A DNA stretch of 64,000 nt from Fructobacillus broussonetiae (GCF_018437275.1 NZ_JAAMFK010000002.1:62001-126000), one strand, 5' to 3'; positions 36,574 through 44,575 are shown, numbered from the stretch's first letter. Notes: generated by a model not told the origin, from the letters alone. Translations and numbers: made by a program.

Positions 36574-36702
36574 TTCCAAATCGAGATGAGTTTTTGAAGA
36601 GCTTTTTGCTATTTTAAAGTTACAGCTTTGAAATTTTTTAGAGCTATACTGGAAGAGAATAAAAAGTTGCGTTTTGTACGCATAGAAAGGATAAGAGACA
36701 AC

Positions 36703-37701
36703 ATGCCTCATATTCACGTTAAGAACCATAAACTTTTGTTAGCGGCAGGTCTTGCTTCTTTATCATTCGGTGGAGCCACTACGCTATCAGCCACGACCGG
36801 GTTTGACTTTACCAGCATTCATCTCGTTCAAGCAGACGATGGTGTTCCGGAATCGACAGACACTGATAAATACAAGGTGCGAACCATCGCTTTCATCGAT
36901 GAAGACGACATTAACTATCCGTCAATTCAGCCCTTACAGTCTCAGTACATTCACTTACACAACGATGGAACGGATAGCAAGGCAGATTGGCACCGAGTGT
37001 CTACAAAGTGGGAAAACGATTTGAAGGAACCAAATCCTAAAATGTATGATTTCGATGAAAAGAAATCGGACAAAATGGACAAACGTATGCCGGAAAATTT
37101 GACCGATTGGCACTACAAAGTTGCGATTAATAAGTATTACAAGCACCACATGACCAAGGGCGTCACCGCAAAGATGGTCCCTGATGGTCAGAAACTTGAT
37201 TTGGAGCGCAAGGCTGTTCGTACGATTCGTTTGATGGACGGCAAGAACGTGAAGGAAACGATAACACAGACAGCCACGATTGCGCGAACGGCGACGAAGG
37301 ATGAAGTGACGGGCAAGCTGTCGGACTTCACGGCTTGGAAGGTTGAGGGCGCAGGTTGGTATGCTGATAGCTATAAGCTTGATGGGTACAAACGAGTTTA
37401 CGTGCCGGCAAAGGATGCGCTTCTGTCGATGGCTGATCGAAGTGATGAGTTCCAATTGGTGAATGCGCCTAAAAAGGTCGTTGATGTGCGCGAATTGGCA
37501 TCGGATGAGACGGGTGACGCACCGGTTGCTAGCCTGGAGGTAGCAGACGAAGAGATTGTTACTCAAGCTGCTCAGGAGATGCTTGCTGTTGGGCACCGTC
37601 AACCGGAAACGGGTAAGCGAGCTGCGTTTAATTTTGCCATGTTGGCCACTGTGGTGGCAATGACGGCTGCAGGATTGGCATTTGTCTTTTATCGTCGATG
37701 A
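36703..37701 (+). CDS. Surface protein with Mub_B2-like region and QPETG sorting signal
   Basis: 332 residues from ATG 36703 (SD GAAAGG). N-terminal signal (LLLAAGLASLSFGGATTLSA); mature region includes AVRTIRLMDGKNVKETITQT and later DGYKRVYVPAKDAL, similar to Mub_B2/MucBP-type mucus-binding modules (YxRTI...DG...). C-terminal QPETGKR, hydrophobic stretch (AFNFAMLATVVAMTAAGLAFVF) and YRR tail form a cell-wall sorting signal with Q in place of L of LPxTG. Probable adhesin; the island neighbour is the glucansucrase. A sortase gene is not in the window. Confidence 0.75.
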   Translation: MPHIHVKNHKLLLAAGLASLSFGGATTLSATTGFDFTSIHLVQADDGVPESTDTDKYKVRTIAFIDEDDINYPSIQPLQSQYIHLHNDGTDSKADWHRVSTKWENDLKEPNPKMYDFDEKKSDKMDKRMPENLTDWHYKVAINKYYKHHMTKGVTAKMVPDGQKLDLERKAVRTIRLMDGKNVKETITQTATIARTATKDEVTGKLSDFTAWKVEGAGWYADSYKLDGYKRVYVPAKDALLSMADRSDEFQLVNAPKKVVDVRELASDETGDAPVASLEVADEEIVTQAAQEMLAVGHRQPETGKRAAFNFAMLATVVAMTAAGLAFVFYRR

Positions 37702-37726
37702 GAATTTTCCGATGAGGAATAAGTGC

Positions 37727-37754
37727 TTGCCTTTGGGAGAGAAGGGATTATACT
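37727..37754 (+). promoter_or_regulatory. Promoter of antisense RNA copy 1 (locus B)
   Basis: -35 TTGCCT (37727-37732), 16-base spacer, -10 TATACT (37749-37754). Confidence 0.55.
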
Positions 37755-37760
37755 GATTTT

Positions 37761-37850
37761 GGTGGACCGCTAACGCGGTGTCCGCCTTTAGTTCTTATAA
37801 GACACTAAGAACCGCAGCTCGGGAAAGCTAATCGCGGTTCTTTTTCTTTT
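37761..37850 (+). ncRNA. Candidate antitoxin RNA, copy 1 (locus B)
   Basis: About 90 bases. It contains CCGCTAACGCGGTGTCCGCC and ends in a rho-independent terminator AAGAACCGC / GCGGTTCTT followed by TTTTCTTTT. This copy lacks the 5' hairpin (GGAGCTAG/CTAGCTCC) of copy 2. Confidence 0.55.
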
Positions 37851-38085
37851 GCTCGAATATTCTGAGTTGGAATTTTCGTTTTCGAGGAAATGAATTATAA
37901 TGAAATAGAAAAAGGAGCTAGCTCCAACTAGCTCCTCAGGCGCTGCCGCTAACGCGGTGTCCGCCCAGTTACTTTGAGTTACAAAGAACCGCAAGCGGGT
38001 AAGCTATTCGCGGTTCTTTTTCTTTTGCTCGAATATTCTGAGTTGGAATTTTCTTTTTCGAGGAAATGAATTATAATGAAATAGA
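37833..38085. repeat. Tandem 176-base direct repeat (two copies)
   Basis: The stretch running from the terminator arm GCGGTTCTTTTTCTTTT through the promoter TGAATTATAAT at 37833-37909 recurs at 38009-38085, a spacing of 176 bases, nearly identical. It carries tail, spacer and promoter of the antisense RNA unit. Confidence 0.85.
37908..38027 (+). ncRNA. Candidate antitoxin RNA, copy 2 (locus B)
   Basis: Follows -10 TATAAT (37896-37901). 5' hairpin GGAGCTAG / CTAGCTCC, then CCGCTAACGCGGTGTCCGCC, then terminator AAGAACCGC / GCGGTTCTT (37984-38018) with T-run. About 120 bases. It has no adjacent toxin reading frame. Confidence 0.6.
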
Positions 38086-38208
38086 AAAAGGGGTTAGCTG
38101 TAACTAACCCCTTGGGCGTTGCCGCTAACGCGGTACCTGCCTTTAGTTCATATGAAACTTGAAGAACCACCAGCTGCGGAAAGCTAATCGCGGTTCTTTT
38201 TCTTTTTG
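38084..38208 (+). ncRNA. Candidate antitoxin RNA, copy 3 (locus B), antisense to toxin 3' end
   Basis: Follows -10 TATAAT (38072-38077). 5' hairpin GGGGTTAG / CTAACCCC, then CCGCTAACGCGGTACCTGCC, then a terminator ending at 38208. Its last ~25 bases are complementary to the end of the toxin coding frame (Lys-rich DKKKKNRD). Copies 1 and 2 lack this cognate overlap. Confidence 0.65.
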
Positions 38209-38357
38209 TCTTTATAGCGATCGAGTTGCCCTTGAACAAACTCAAAGAGATGTAAGAACACATCAATCGCTATTAAAGCATACTCGAAAAAAACTTGTCC
38301 TTCATTGCTGAAAGACGCCCTCCTTTCTTTGAAGATTTTCCTGATATGTTTTACCAT
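38184..38357 (-). CDS. Small membrane peptide, candidate type I toxin (locus B)
   Basis: 57 residues on the minus strand, not in larger ORF lists. SD GGAGG before ATG 38357. N-terminal basic region (MVKHIRKIFKERR), hydrophobic core (VFFEYALIAIDVFLHLFEFV) and a Lys-rich tail (KDKKKKNRD). A minus -10 TATAAT at 38420-38415 predicts a ~50-base leader with AACGCGGTGCCCGCCTTT and CCTTT facing the AAAGG of the SD. The antisense RNA overlaps its 3' end. Confidence 0.6.
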   Translation of the reverse strand: MVKHIRKIFKERRASFSNEGQVFFEYALIAIDVFLHLFEFVQGQLDRYKDKKKKNRD

Positions 38358-38414
38358 AAAAAACCTCCTTTTCTTTGAAAGGCGGGCACCGCGTTTTGCT
38401 TCAACGCCAGCTAA

Positions 38415-38420
38415 ATTATA
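38415..38420 (-). promoter_or_regulatory. Promoter (-10) of locus B toxin mRNA
   Basis: Minus-strand TATAAT; predicted start near 38408. Confidence 0.5.
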
Positions 38421-38563
38421 ACTGCTGCTGGGTGCTTTTAATAGCTGATATTCTCAATTTGAATGGCTTTTTGCGATGTTGTATATAATGATTGAAATTG
38501 TCCAGGAACGGCTTACCGTTACTGGATTTTTTGTTTTTTCTAAGGTTGGATGAATGGTTATCA

Positions 38564-38572
38564 TGCTATAAT
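38564..38572 (+). promoter_or_regulatory. rsgA promoter, extended -10, leaderless position
   Basis: TGCTATAAT; six bases separate TATAAT (38567-38572) from the rsgA ATG at 38579. TTGGAT at 38546 is a possible -35. No SD is present. Confidence 0.75.
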
Positions 38573-38578
38573 ATAGGC

Positions 38579-39496
38579 ATGAAAACAGGACGGATTATAA
38601 GGTCATTGGCCGGATATTATGATTTAGAACTGCCAGACGGCAGCATCGAGCGGACGCGTGCACGTGGTCAGTTCCGTAAGAGCAAGCAGAAGCCCCTCGT
38701 GGGCGATTGGGCCGATTTCGAGTCCGAGAACGGGGAAGGACTTATTTGGAAGCTCCACGACCGCAAGAACGACCTTGTGCGTCCGCCAATCGCAAACGTC
38801 GACCTCGCCATTGTTGTCACGTCTGTGATTGAACCAGCTTTTTCCCAGAATCTTTTGGACCGGCAACTGGTTGCCTTGGAAGCCGCTGACGTTCGTCCTG
38901 TCCTTTACTTTTCAAAGCTGGACTTAGTCGATGACGACAAGCAAGCGGCTTTCAAAGAGCAAGTTTCCCTCTATCAAAAGATTGGCTACACGGTCATTTT
39001 CTCAACCGATGACCTGAAAGCGTCCTTCACACCCGTTTTGAAGGATCAGGTTGTTGTCGCCATGGGACAGACCGGGGCCGGGAAATCAACGCTCTTGAAC
39101 CAGCTTGCCCCTGAATTGAAACTAGCGGTTGGCGAGGTGTCCCAGGCGTTGTCTCGTGGAAAGCACACGACACGCCAAGTATCATTGATTCGTGTCCCAG
39201 AATACGAGACGTTGATTGCGGATACGCCTGGTTTTTCATCCTATGAAGTTTTTGACTTTCCCGTCGAAGAACTCGGCGATTACTTCCCAGAAATTCGCGA
39301 AGTGGCACCAAATTGTCGCTTCCGTTCGTGCTCGCACATCAACGAACCGGGTTGTGCGGTCAAAGAGGCCGTGGAGCTTGGCAGCATTAGTCGTGAGCGC
39401 TATAATAGTTACGAACTGTTTTATCAGATCATTAAGGGAAAACGGCCGGTTTATCAAAAGAACTCGACCAAGTGGCGACAGGATCGCTTGAACTAG
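38579..39496 (+). CDS. rsgA: Ribosome small-subunit GTPase RsgA
   Basis: 305 residues from ATG 38579; a longer reading upstream would run through the promoter and is rejected. N-terminal OB domain (~1-70), circularly permuted GTPase with G4 SKLD, G1 [13 protein letters not shown]3 DTPGFSSYE, and zinc-binding C-terminal [14 protein letters not shown]. It checks 30S maturation. It normally follows pknB; here the accessory island lies between. Starts a unit with rpe and thiN. Confidence 0.97.
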   Translation: MKTGRIIRSLAGYYDLELPDGSIERTRARGQFRKSKQKPLVGDWADFESENGEGLIWKLHDRKNDLVRPPIANVDLAIVVTSVIEPAFSQNLLDRQLVALEAADVRPVLYFSKLDLVDDDKQAAFKEQVSLYQKIGYTVIFSTDDLKASFTPVLKDQVVVAMGQTGAGKSTLLNQLAPELKLAVGEVSQALSRGKHTTRQVSLIRVPEYETLIADTPGFSSYEVFDFPVEELGDYFPEIREVAPNCRFRSCSHINEPGCAVKEAVELGSISRERYNSYELFYQIIKGKRPVYQKNSTKWRQDRLN

Positions 39497-39531
39497 TCCC
39501 ACACCCTTGCAGTAGTAGAAAGAGGAATCAC

Positions 39532-40188
39532 ATGGCAGGAATTATTGCCCCATCCATTTTGAGTGCAGACGTGACCAAGTTAGGTGACGACGTCAAGTTA
39601 GTTGAAGCAGCAGGTGCCAAGTACTTGCACATTGATTTGATGGACGGATCATTTGTCCCATCAATGGCTTATGGACCAGCTTGGGTTAAGCAACTTCGTC
39701 CAATGACGGACTTGTTCTTGGACGTTCACTTGATGGCCGTTCACCCAGAAAAGCACGTGAAAGAATTGGCGGAAGCCGGTGCAGACCTTATCGGTGTGCA
39801 CGTGGAAGCAACGCCACACATTCACCGCGTTTTGCAAATGATCAAGAAGGCCGGCGTAAAGGCTGAGGTTGTCATCAACCCAGGGACGCCTGTTTCTGCT
39901 ATCGTTCCTGTTTTGTCAATGGTTGACCAAGTCTTGGTTATGACGGTTAACCCTGGTTTTGGAGGCCAAGCCTTCTTGCCAGAAATGACGGAAAAGATTA
40001 AGGAATTGTCTGCCTACAAGCAAGAACACGGATTGGATTTTGACATCGAAGTTGATGGTGGAATTAACGACAAGACGGCGCCAATGACGGCTGCTGCCGG
40101 TGCCAACGTTTTCGTTGCGGGTTCATATGTCTACGACAAGAAGGATCCTGCCGCTAAGGTACAAAAGCTTTTAGATTTGACTAAGTAA
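39532..40188 (+). CDS. rpe: Ribulose-phosphate 3-epimerase
   Basis: 218 residues from ATG 39532 (SD AGAGGAA). TIM-barrel metal-epimerase marks: IIAPSILSADVTKLG, LHIDLMDGSFVPSMAYG, FLDVHLMAVHP, VMTVNPGFGGQAF and IEVDGGIN. It interconverts ribulose-5-P and xylulose-5-P, which feeds phosphoketolase in heterofermenters. Codon use is strongly biased, as for an abundant enzyme. A hairpin at 40193 follows. Confidence 0.97.
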   Translation: MAGIIAPSILSADVTKLGDDVKLVEAAGAKYLHIDLMDGSFVPSMAYGPAWVKQLRPMTDLFLDVHLMAVHPEKHVKELAEAGADLIGVHVEATPHIHRVLQMIKKAGVKAEVVINPGTPVSAIVPVLSMVDQVLVMTVNPGFGGQAFLPEMTEKIKELSAYKQEHGLDFDIEVDGGINDKTAPMTAAAGANVFVAGSYVYDKKDPAAKVQKLLDLTK

Positions 40189-40192
40189 GATG

Positions 40193-40221
40193 AGCCGAGC
40201 GGTTTCGCTCGGCCTTTTTTA
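40193..40221 (+). terminator. Hairpin between rpe and thiN
   Basis: GCCGAGC / GCTCGGC stem with GGTTTC loop and following T-run. Confidence 0.75.
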
Positions 40222-40239
40222 TACGAAAGGTTTAAAACG

Positions 40240-40884
40240 ATGGGAAAGCGAATCAATGTTTTAGCTGGTGGACCAAAAGAAAAATGGCCAGACGATATCT
40301 TTGAACAAAACGGCGACTGGATTGGTGCTGATCGTGGTGCTTACCACTTGTTAAAGGCGGGCTTGCCGATGGTTGCGGCCGTTGGGGACTTCGACTCCTT
40401 GGATGAAGGAGAGAATGTTGAGCTGCACGATTACTTAAAGGATGACCAGATAAAGGTTTACCCACCAAAAAAAGATTACACGGATACACAGATTGCACTG
40501 CTCGCTGCTTTCAAACACGGGGCGACAGACATTGTGCTTTATGGAGCGACCGGTGGCCGCTTGGATCACGAGTTGTCCAACTTGACCATCCCAACCCAAG
40601 ATGAGTTCAAACATTTGGCTGGACACTTGTCGATTGTCGACAACCAGAACACGATTACCTACTTGGATGTTGAGCATCAGGTTGTGAACAAGCAACCAGG
40701 ATACAAATACCTTGGCTTTATGCCATTAGGTATAGTTGATAATTTTAAGATTATTGACGCGCTCTATCCTTTGACACTAAGTGTAAACAGCGGTAAAATG
40801 TATTCGTCGAATGAATTTGTTGGCGAATTGGTACACACTGATTTTGACTGTGGTATCGTACTCGTCACGCAGAGTAATGGATAG
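40240..40884 (+). CDS. thiN: Thiamine pyrophosphokinase
   Basis: 214 residues. Marks: ADRGAYHLLKAGL, VGDFDSLDEGE and the aspartate motif YPPKKDYTDTQIAL, YGATGGRLDHELSNL. It makes TPP from thiamine for phosphoketolase and transketolase. SD GAAAGG. Standard rsgA-rpe-thiN order. Confidence 0.95.
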   Translation: MGKRINVLAGGPKEKWPDDIFEQNGDWIGADRGAYHLLKAGLPMVAAVGDFDSLDEGENVELHDYLKDDQIKVYPPKKDYTDTQIALLAAFKHGATDIVLYGATGGRLDHELSNLTIPTQDEFKHLAGHLSIVDNQNTITYLDVEHQVVNKQPGYKYLGFMPLGIVDNFKIIDALYPLTLSVNSGKMYSSNEFVGELVHTDFDCGIVLVTQSNG

Positions 40885-40893
40885 GAGGATTGT

Positions 40894-41211
40894 ATGGCAT
40901 TAACAGCACTACAAGATGCAAACTTCGAGGAAAAGACAAAGAGCGGTGTTTCAATCACCGATTTCTGGGCTGAATGGTGTGGTCCTTGCAAGATGCAAAC
41001 CCCTGTTCTAGAAGCTTTGTCTGACGATGCCGCCTTTTCCGGCATTGACTTCTACAAAGTTGACGTCGAAGAAAACAAGCAAATTCCTGCTGATTTTGGA
41101 ATCCGCGCGATCCCAACTTTGATTGTGATGAAAGATGGTCAAGCCGTTGAGCGTTTGACTGGCTTCCACAATAAAGAACAACTTAGCGAAATTTTGCAGA
41201 AATACGCCTAA
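40894..41211 (+). CDS. trxA: Thioredoxin
   Basis: 105 residues. Active site WAEWCGPCKMQTP; cis-Pro AIPTL. SD TAGGAGG before ATG 40894, nine bases after thiN. Reduces disulphides and recharges MsrA/MsrB, which are encoded elsewhere in the window. Confidence 0.96.
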   Translation: MALTALQDANFEEKTKSGVSITDFWAEWCGPCKMQTPVLEALSDDAAFSGIDFYKVDVEENKQIPADFGIRAIPTLIVMKDGQAVERLTGFHNKEQLSEILQKYA

Positions 41212-41215
41212 TATC

Positions 41216-41244
41216 TTGCCAAAGTTAAAACCCTCTGGTAAAAT
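41216..41244 (+). promoter_or_regulatory. rpmB promoter
   Basis: -35 TTGCCA (41216-41221), 17-base spacer, -10 TAAAAT (41239-41244). Confidence 0.75.
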
Positions 41245-41302
41245 ACTGTATTGTTGATAAGAAGAGCAGGCACGTGTTGCGGCTCGGATAGGAGGGTCAG
41301 AC

Positions 41303-41503
41303 ATGGCAAAAGATGCAATTAATGGTGCACGCACCCGCTTTGGTAACCAACGTTCCCACGCCTTGAACTCAAGTCGTCGTAGCTGGAAGCCAAACTTGCA
41401 AAAGGTAACGGTTAAGATTAACGGTTCCGCACCTAAGAAAGTTTACTTAACGGCACGTTCATTGAAGGCTGGATTGAAGAACGGCTCAATCGAACGCGTT
41501 TAA
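41303..41503 (+). CDS. rpmB: 50S ribosomal protein L28
   Basis: 66 residues. [19 protein letters not shown] with a basic C-terminus ([18 protein letters not shown]). The CxxC zinc motifs of some L28s are absent, so this is the zinc-independent form. Own promoter; SD TAGGAGG; strong terminator after. Confidence 0.96.
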   Translation: MAKDAINGARTRFGNQRSHALNSSRRSWKPNLQKVTVKINGSAPKKVYLTARSLKAGLKNGSIERV

Positions 41504-41533
41504 AAACCACTCCACTGGGTGGTTTTTTTATTT
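41502..41533 (+). terminator. rpmB terminator
   Basis: AAACCACTCC / GGGTGGTTT type hairpin with a T-run. Confidence 0.85.
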
Positions 41534-41563
41534 TTCATGGACTTTGAAAAAAACTTCTCGAAC

Positions 41564-41592
41564 TTGGGACTTTTTTAGAGCCGTGGTAAAAT
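41564..41592 (+). promoter_or_regulatory. asp23-like/fakA promoter
   Basis: -35 TTGGGA (41564-41569), 17-base spacer, -10 TAAAAT (41587-41592). Confidence 0.7.
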
Positions 41593-41650
41593 AGAGATAA
41601 GTATTTAGAAAGGAAAGTGGAGCGTTTTTTATAGCTTCACAAGCAATAGA

Positions 41651-42010
41651 ATGGCAATTAAGATTCGAACAAAAAACGGTGATGTCACGGTTGAAAACGA
41701 TGTCATTGCTTCCGTTGTTGGTGGGGCGACCATCGCCAACCCTGGAGTGGTTGGAATGGCTTCTCGCTCACTCCTGAAAGATGGGGTAGCCCAGGTCTTG
41801 AACCGTGAAAACTACGGCCGTGGTGTCGTTGTTTTCGAACAAGCTGCTGGACTCTCAATCGATGTTTACATCGTCGTTCAACACGGCATGAAGTTAGCTG
41901 ATATTTCAGCTTCTGTTCAAAGTCGTGTTAAATACTACTTGAATGCTTACCTGGGCCTTTCTGTCCCTGAAGTGAACGTCATTGTTCAAGGCATTGCAAC
42001 CGAGGATTAA
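41651..42010 (+). CDS. Asp23/Gls24 family protein
   Basis: 119 residues. DUF322-type core (VIASVVGGATIANPGVVGMA, GLSIDVYIVVQHGMKLADI, VNVIVQGI). Gls24/Asp23 proteins are cytoplasmic or membrane-associated stress and wall-related factors. This one lies directly before fakA, 2 bases apart, as in the yloU-yloV (fakA) pair of Bacillus. SD not obvious (gtggagc region 20 bases upstream). Confidence 0.9.
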   Translation: MAIKIRTKNGDVTVENDVIASVVGGATIANPGVVGMASRSLLKDGVAQVLNRENYGRGVVVFEQAAGLSIDVYIVVQHGMKLADISASVQSRVKYYLNAYLGLSVPEVNVIVQGIATED

Positions 42011-42012
42011 AA

Positions 42013-43716
42013 ATGACTGCAGAAAATAACTCTACAATCACGCCGCTTTTATACGGCAAGATGGTGAACGCTGGTGCAGCCAAGTTGACTGCCAACGCAG
42101 AAAATATTAACAAATTGAACGTTTTCCCTGTTCCTGATGGGGATACTGGAACAAACATGGCTTTGACCATGGCTTCCGGTGCTGAATACGAACGTGAATC
42201 CCAAGAAGAAAGCGTTGGATTGTTGTCAAAGGCAACGTCTAAGGGACTTTTGATGGGAGCCCGCGGTAACTCTGGGGTTATCTTGTCTCAGATTTTCCGT
42301 GGAATGTCCAACTCAATGGCCGAAAAGGCTGAATTGTCTGTTCGCGACATGGCCGACGCCTTGATGGAAGCCGCAAAGGTTGCCTACAAGTCCGTGATGA
42401 AGCCAACCGAAGGAACGATTCTGACGGTTATTCGCGAAGCCGCTGCCGAAGCGGATCGCTCAGCATCTGCTGGCGATGACATGCAAACCATGTTGGAAAA
42501 CGTGAAGAAGGCTTCCCAAGTGGCTTTGGATAAGACGCCTGACATGTTGCCTGTCTTGAAGGAAGTCGGCGTGGTCGATTCTGGTGGACAGGGATTGGTT
42601 ATGGTTTTGTCCGCCTTCTCTGACGTGGTTTCTGGAACTTACAACGAAGACGACTTGCAAGCACCTGACAACGCGGAATTGGACCAAATGGTTTCAAAGC
42701 TGCACGCCGGCGCCCAAGCCGATGATTCCTTGAATCCAGAAGACATTAAGTACGGTTACTGTACTGAAATCATGGTTGACCTCGCAACGGGTACAACCTG
42801 GGACGAAAAGTTTGATTACCAAAAGTTCTACGACTACATCGCAGAACGAGGTGACTCACTCTTGGTCATTAACGACGAAGACGTTGTTAAGGTCCACGTC
42901 CACACGGAAGACCCAGGTGCAATCATTCACTGGGGAACGGAATTTGGTTCATTGCGCAAGGTGAAGGTCGACAACATGCGTGACCAACAACAAGCCGTGA
43001 TCGATAAGCAGGAAGAAGAAAAGAAGGCTGAAGTTTTGGGCGCAGCTCAAAAAGAAGTGCCTGAAGTTGCTGTCTTCGCCGTTGCTTCTGGTGACGGAAT
43101 TGCCGAACTCTTCGAATCACTTGGTGTCTACAAGGTGATCACTGGTGGCCAAACGATGAACCCTTCAACGAAAGACTTCGTCGATGCCATTAAGGAATCC
43201 GGTGCGAAGAAGGCGATTATCTTGCCTAATAACTCCAACATCTTCTTGGCTGCTGACCAAGCAAAGGAAGTTTCTGAAGTTCCTGTAACGGTTGTTAAGT
43301 CTCGTTCAATCCAGCAAGGATTGACGGCCATGCTCGGTTACAATCCTGAAGCTTCATTGGAAGATAACAACGAAGCCATGACCGAAGAATTGGCATCCGT
43401 TGTTTCTGGTGCCGTTACCCAAGCCGTTCGTGAAACGACGTTGAAGGGTCATGACATCAAGAAGGGTGACTGGCTTGGTATGAAGGATGGCGAAATCGTC
43501 GCTGTCGGCAAGCAGTTGATTGAAACTGCTGAAGCCTTGTTGAAGATGATGTGCGATGACGATTCAGAAATCGTGACGATCATCTCTGGTAAGGACGCTA
43601 AGCAAAAGGATGAAAAGGCTTTGGAAGAGGCTGTTGAAGCCATCGACGAAGACCTCGAAGTGGAAGTTCACCAAGGTGGACAAGACCTCTACCCATTCTT
43701 GCTTTCAGTTGAATAA
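42013..43716 (+). CDS. fakA: Fatty acid kinase ATP-binding subunit (FakA/YloV)
   Basis: 567 residues. N-terminal Dak2 (DhaL-like) ATP-binding domain with NVFPVPDGDTGTNMALTM and ARGNSGVILSQIFRGM (~25-210); middle domain with a binding Cys/His region; C-terminal DegV-like part with LPNNSNI. With a FakB partner (not in the window) it phosphorylates exogenous fatty acids for phospholipid synthesis. Terminator at 43726. Confidence 0.95.
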   Translation: MTAENNSTITPLLYGKMVNAGAAKLTANAENINKLNVFPVPDGDTGTNMALTMASGAEYERESQEESVGLLSKATSKGLLMGARGNSGVILSQIFRGMSNSMAEKAELSVRDMADALMEAAKVAYKSVMKPTEGTILTVIREAAAEADRSASAGDDMQTMLENVKKASQVALDKTPDMLPVLKEVGVVDSGGQGLVMVLSAFSDVVSGTYNEDDLQAPDNAELDQMVSKLHAGAQADDSLNPEDIKYGYCTEIMVDLATGTTWDEKFDYQKFYDYIAERGDSLLVINDEDVVKVHVHTEDPGAIIHWGTEFGSLRKVKVDNMRDQQQAVIDKQEEEKKAEVLGAAQKEVPEVAVFAVASGDGIAELFESLGVYKVITGGQTMNPSTKDFVDAIKESGAKKAIILPNNSNIFLAADQAKEVSEVPVTVVKSRSIQQGLTAMLGYNPEASLEDNNEAMTEELASVVSGAVTQAVRETTLKGHDIKKGDWLGMKDGEIVAVGKQLIETAEALLKMMCDDDSEIVTIISGKDAKQKDEKALEEAVEAIDEDLEVEVHQGGQDLYPFLLSVE

Positions 43717-43725
43717 AAGTTAAAG

Positions 43726-43757
43726 AAAAAGACGAGCCGGTTGGATCGTCTTTTTTG
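43726..43757 (+). terminator. fakA terminator
   Basis: AAAAAGACGA / TCGTCTTTTTT hairpin with T-run. Confidence 0.85.
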
Positions 43758-43778
43758 TTTGTTTTTTTACCAAAATAA

Positions 43779-43806
43779 AAGTCAGAAGCGAACTTGCCTC
43801 TGACTT
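43779..43806 (-). terminator. Terminator of the DUF4044-like gene (minus strand)
   Basis: AAGTCAGA / TCTGACTT stem; on the minus strand a T-rich run follows. Confidence 0.7.
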
Positions 43807-43819
43807 AGTGTTTGAATTG

Positions 43820-44050
43820 TTAGGCGATTGCTGAGATAGCAGCGTAGATAACAGAACCAGCCATGACGATCACCATGAAGATGGACATACCAAGTGTCCA
43901 CTTTTGGTACTTCGTCTTCTTTTTCTTTTCGAACTTAGGCATTGGCTTTTTGTCCAATTGACGGTTCACTTCGTCTTCCAATAATTGGTCAACGTCTGTT
44001 TTTTCTTGTGCACTTTGTTGTGCTTTTTCAATTTGCTTCTTTTTCATCAT
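43820..44050 (-). CDS. Small membrane protein, DUF4044-like
   Basis: 76 residues from ATG 44050 (minus; SD AGGAG; a second ATG follows directly). Polar, Lys/Gln-rich N-terminus (~50 residues) and one C-terminal membrane segment (MSIFMVIVMAGSVIYAAIS) preceded by KKKKTKYQKW, the layout of DUF4044. Function unknown. Divergent to the DUF3397 gene. Confidence 0.65.
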   Translation of the reverse strand: MMKKKQIEKAQQSAQEKTDVDQLLEDEVNRQLDKKPMPKFEKKKKTKYQKWTLGMSIFMVIVMAGSVIYAAISAIA

Positions 44051-44145
44051 CGCTTCTCCTGGTTGTGCTAGAGCTATTTTAACACAGGCGATTCCAAATT
44101 GAAATTTCAAGGCGGTCTTGGTAGAGTAATTACGAGGTGACAAAC

Positions 44146-44490
44146 ATGGTTTGGTATTTTTGGGCAGCGATTTGGCTTGCCGTACTCTTATTTATTATGA
44201 TTTGGCGTTTCTTGTACCGCGCCTTTCCAGCAGTGACGTTCATGGATTTAGCCACTTTGCCAACGTGGTTCTTCTTGAACGAAATCGAAGGAGCTGCCTT
44301 CTATCGCTCCGACGTACTCTTGCTGATTGTTATTTTACTGATTTGGGGTGGCGTATGGTCCTTCCTTACTTTGGATAAAAACGACTTAAAAATAACGGAC
44401 TTTATCCACCGTTTTTGGCAGATAAGTGGGATGGTAGCGAGTGGATTTGCCATTCTAACCATCCTAATGGCCATTTTCTTCGCAAAATAG
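44146..44490 (+). CDS. DUF3397 membrane protein
   Basis: 114 residues from ATG 44146 (SD GAGGTGA); a GTG at 44137 lies inside the SD and is rejected. Four hydrophobic segments; DUF3397 core with FMDLATLPTWFFLNEI and FIHRFWQISGM. This family sits just before mraZ in Lactobacillales. Function unknown, presumably wall or division related. Terminator 44514 follows. Confidence 0.75.
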   Translation: MVWYFWAAIWLAVLLFIMIWRFLYRAFPAVTFMDLATLPTWFFLNEIEGAAFYRSDVLLLIVILLIWGGVWSFLTLDKNDLKITDFIHRFWQISGMVASGFAILTILMAIFFAK

Positions 44491-44513
44491 GTAAAAATTG
44501 GAAAAAATCCCCA

Positions 44514-44556
44514 CCAGGGCTAAATGCTGTTATATCAGCATTTAGCCCTTTTTCTT
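44514..44556 (+). terminator. Terminator between DUF3397 gene and mraZ
   Basis: AGGGCTAAATGCTG / CAGCATTTAGCCCT, 14-bp perfect stem, then TTTTTC. Confidence 0.95.
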
Positions 44557-44575
44557 TAACAAATTTTAAAGAAAT

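Noticed and set aside
37833-38085. CRISPR or IS-type repeat
   Set aside because: Only two long copies with internal promoters and terminators; no spacers, inverted ends or transposase.
37788-38266. Two minus-strand reading frames with matching FFYFIIIHFLE segments
   Set aside because: The similarity comes from the 176-base repeat of antisense-RNA units; both frames run through predicted terminators and promoters and lack a credible SD.
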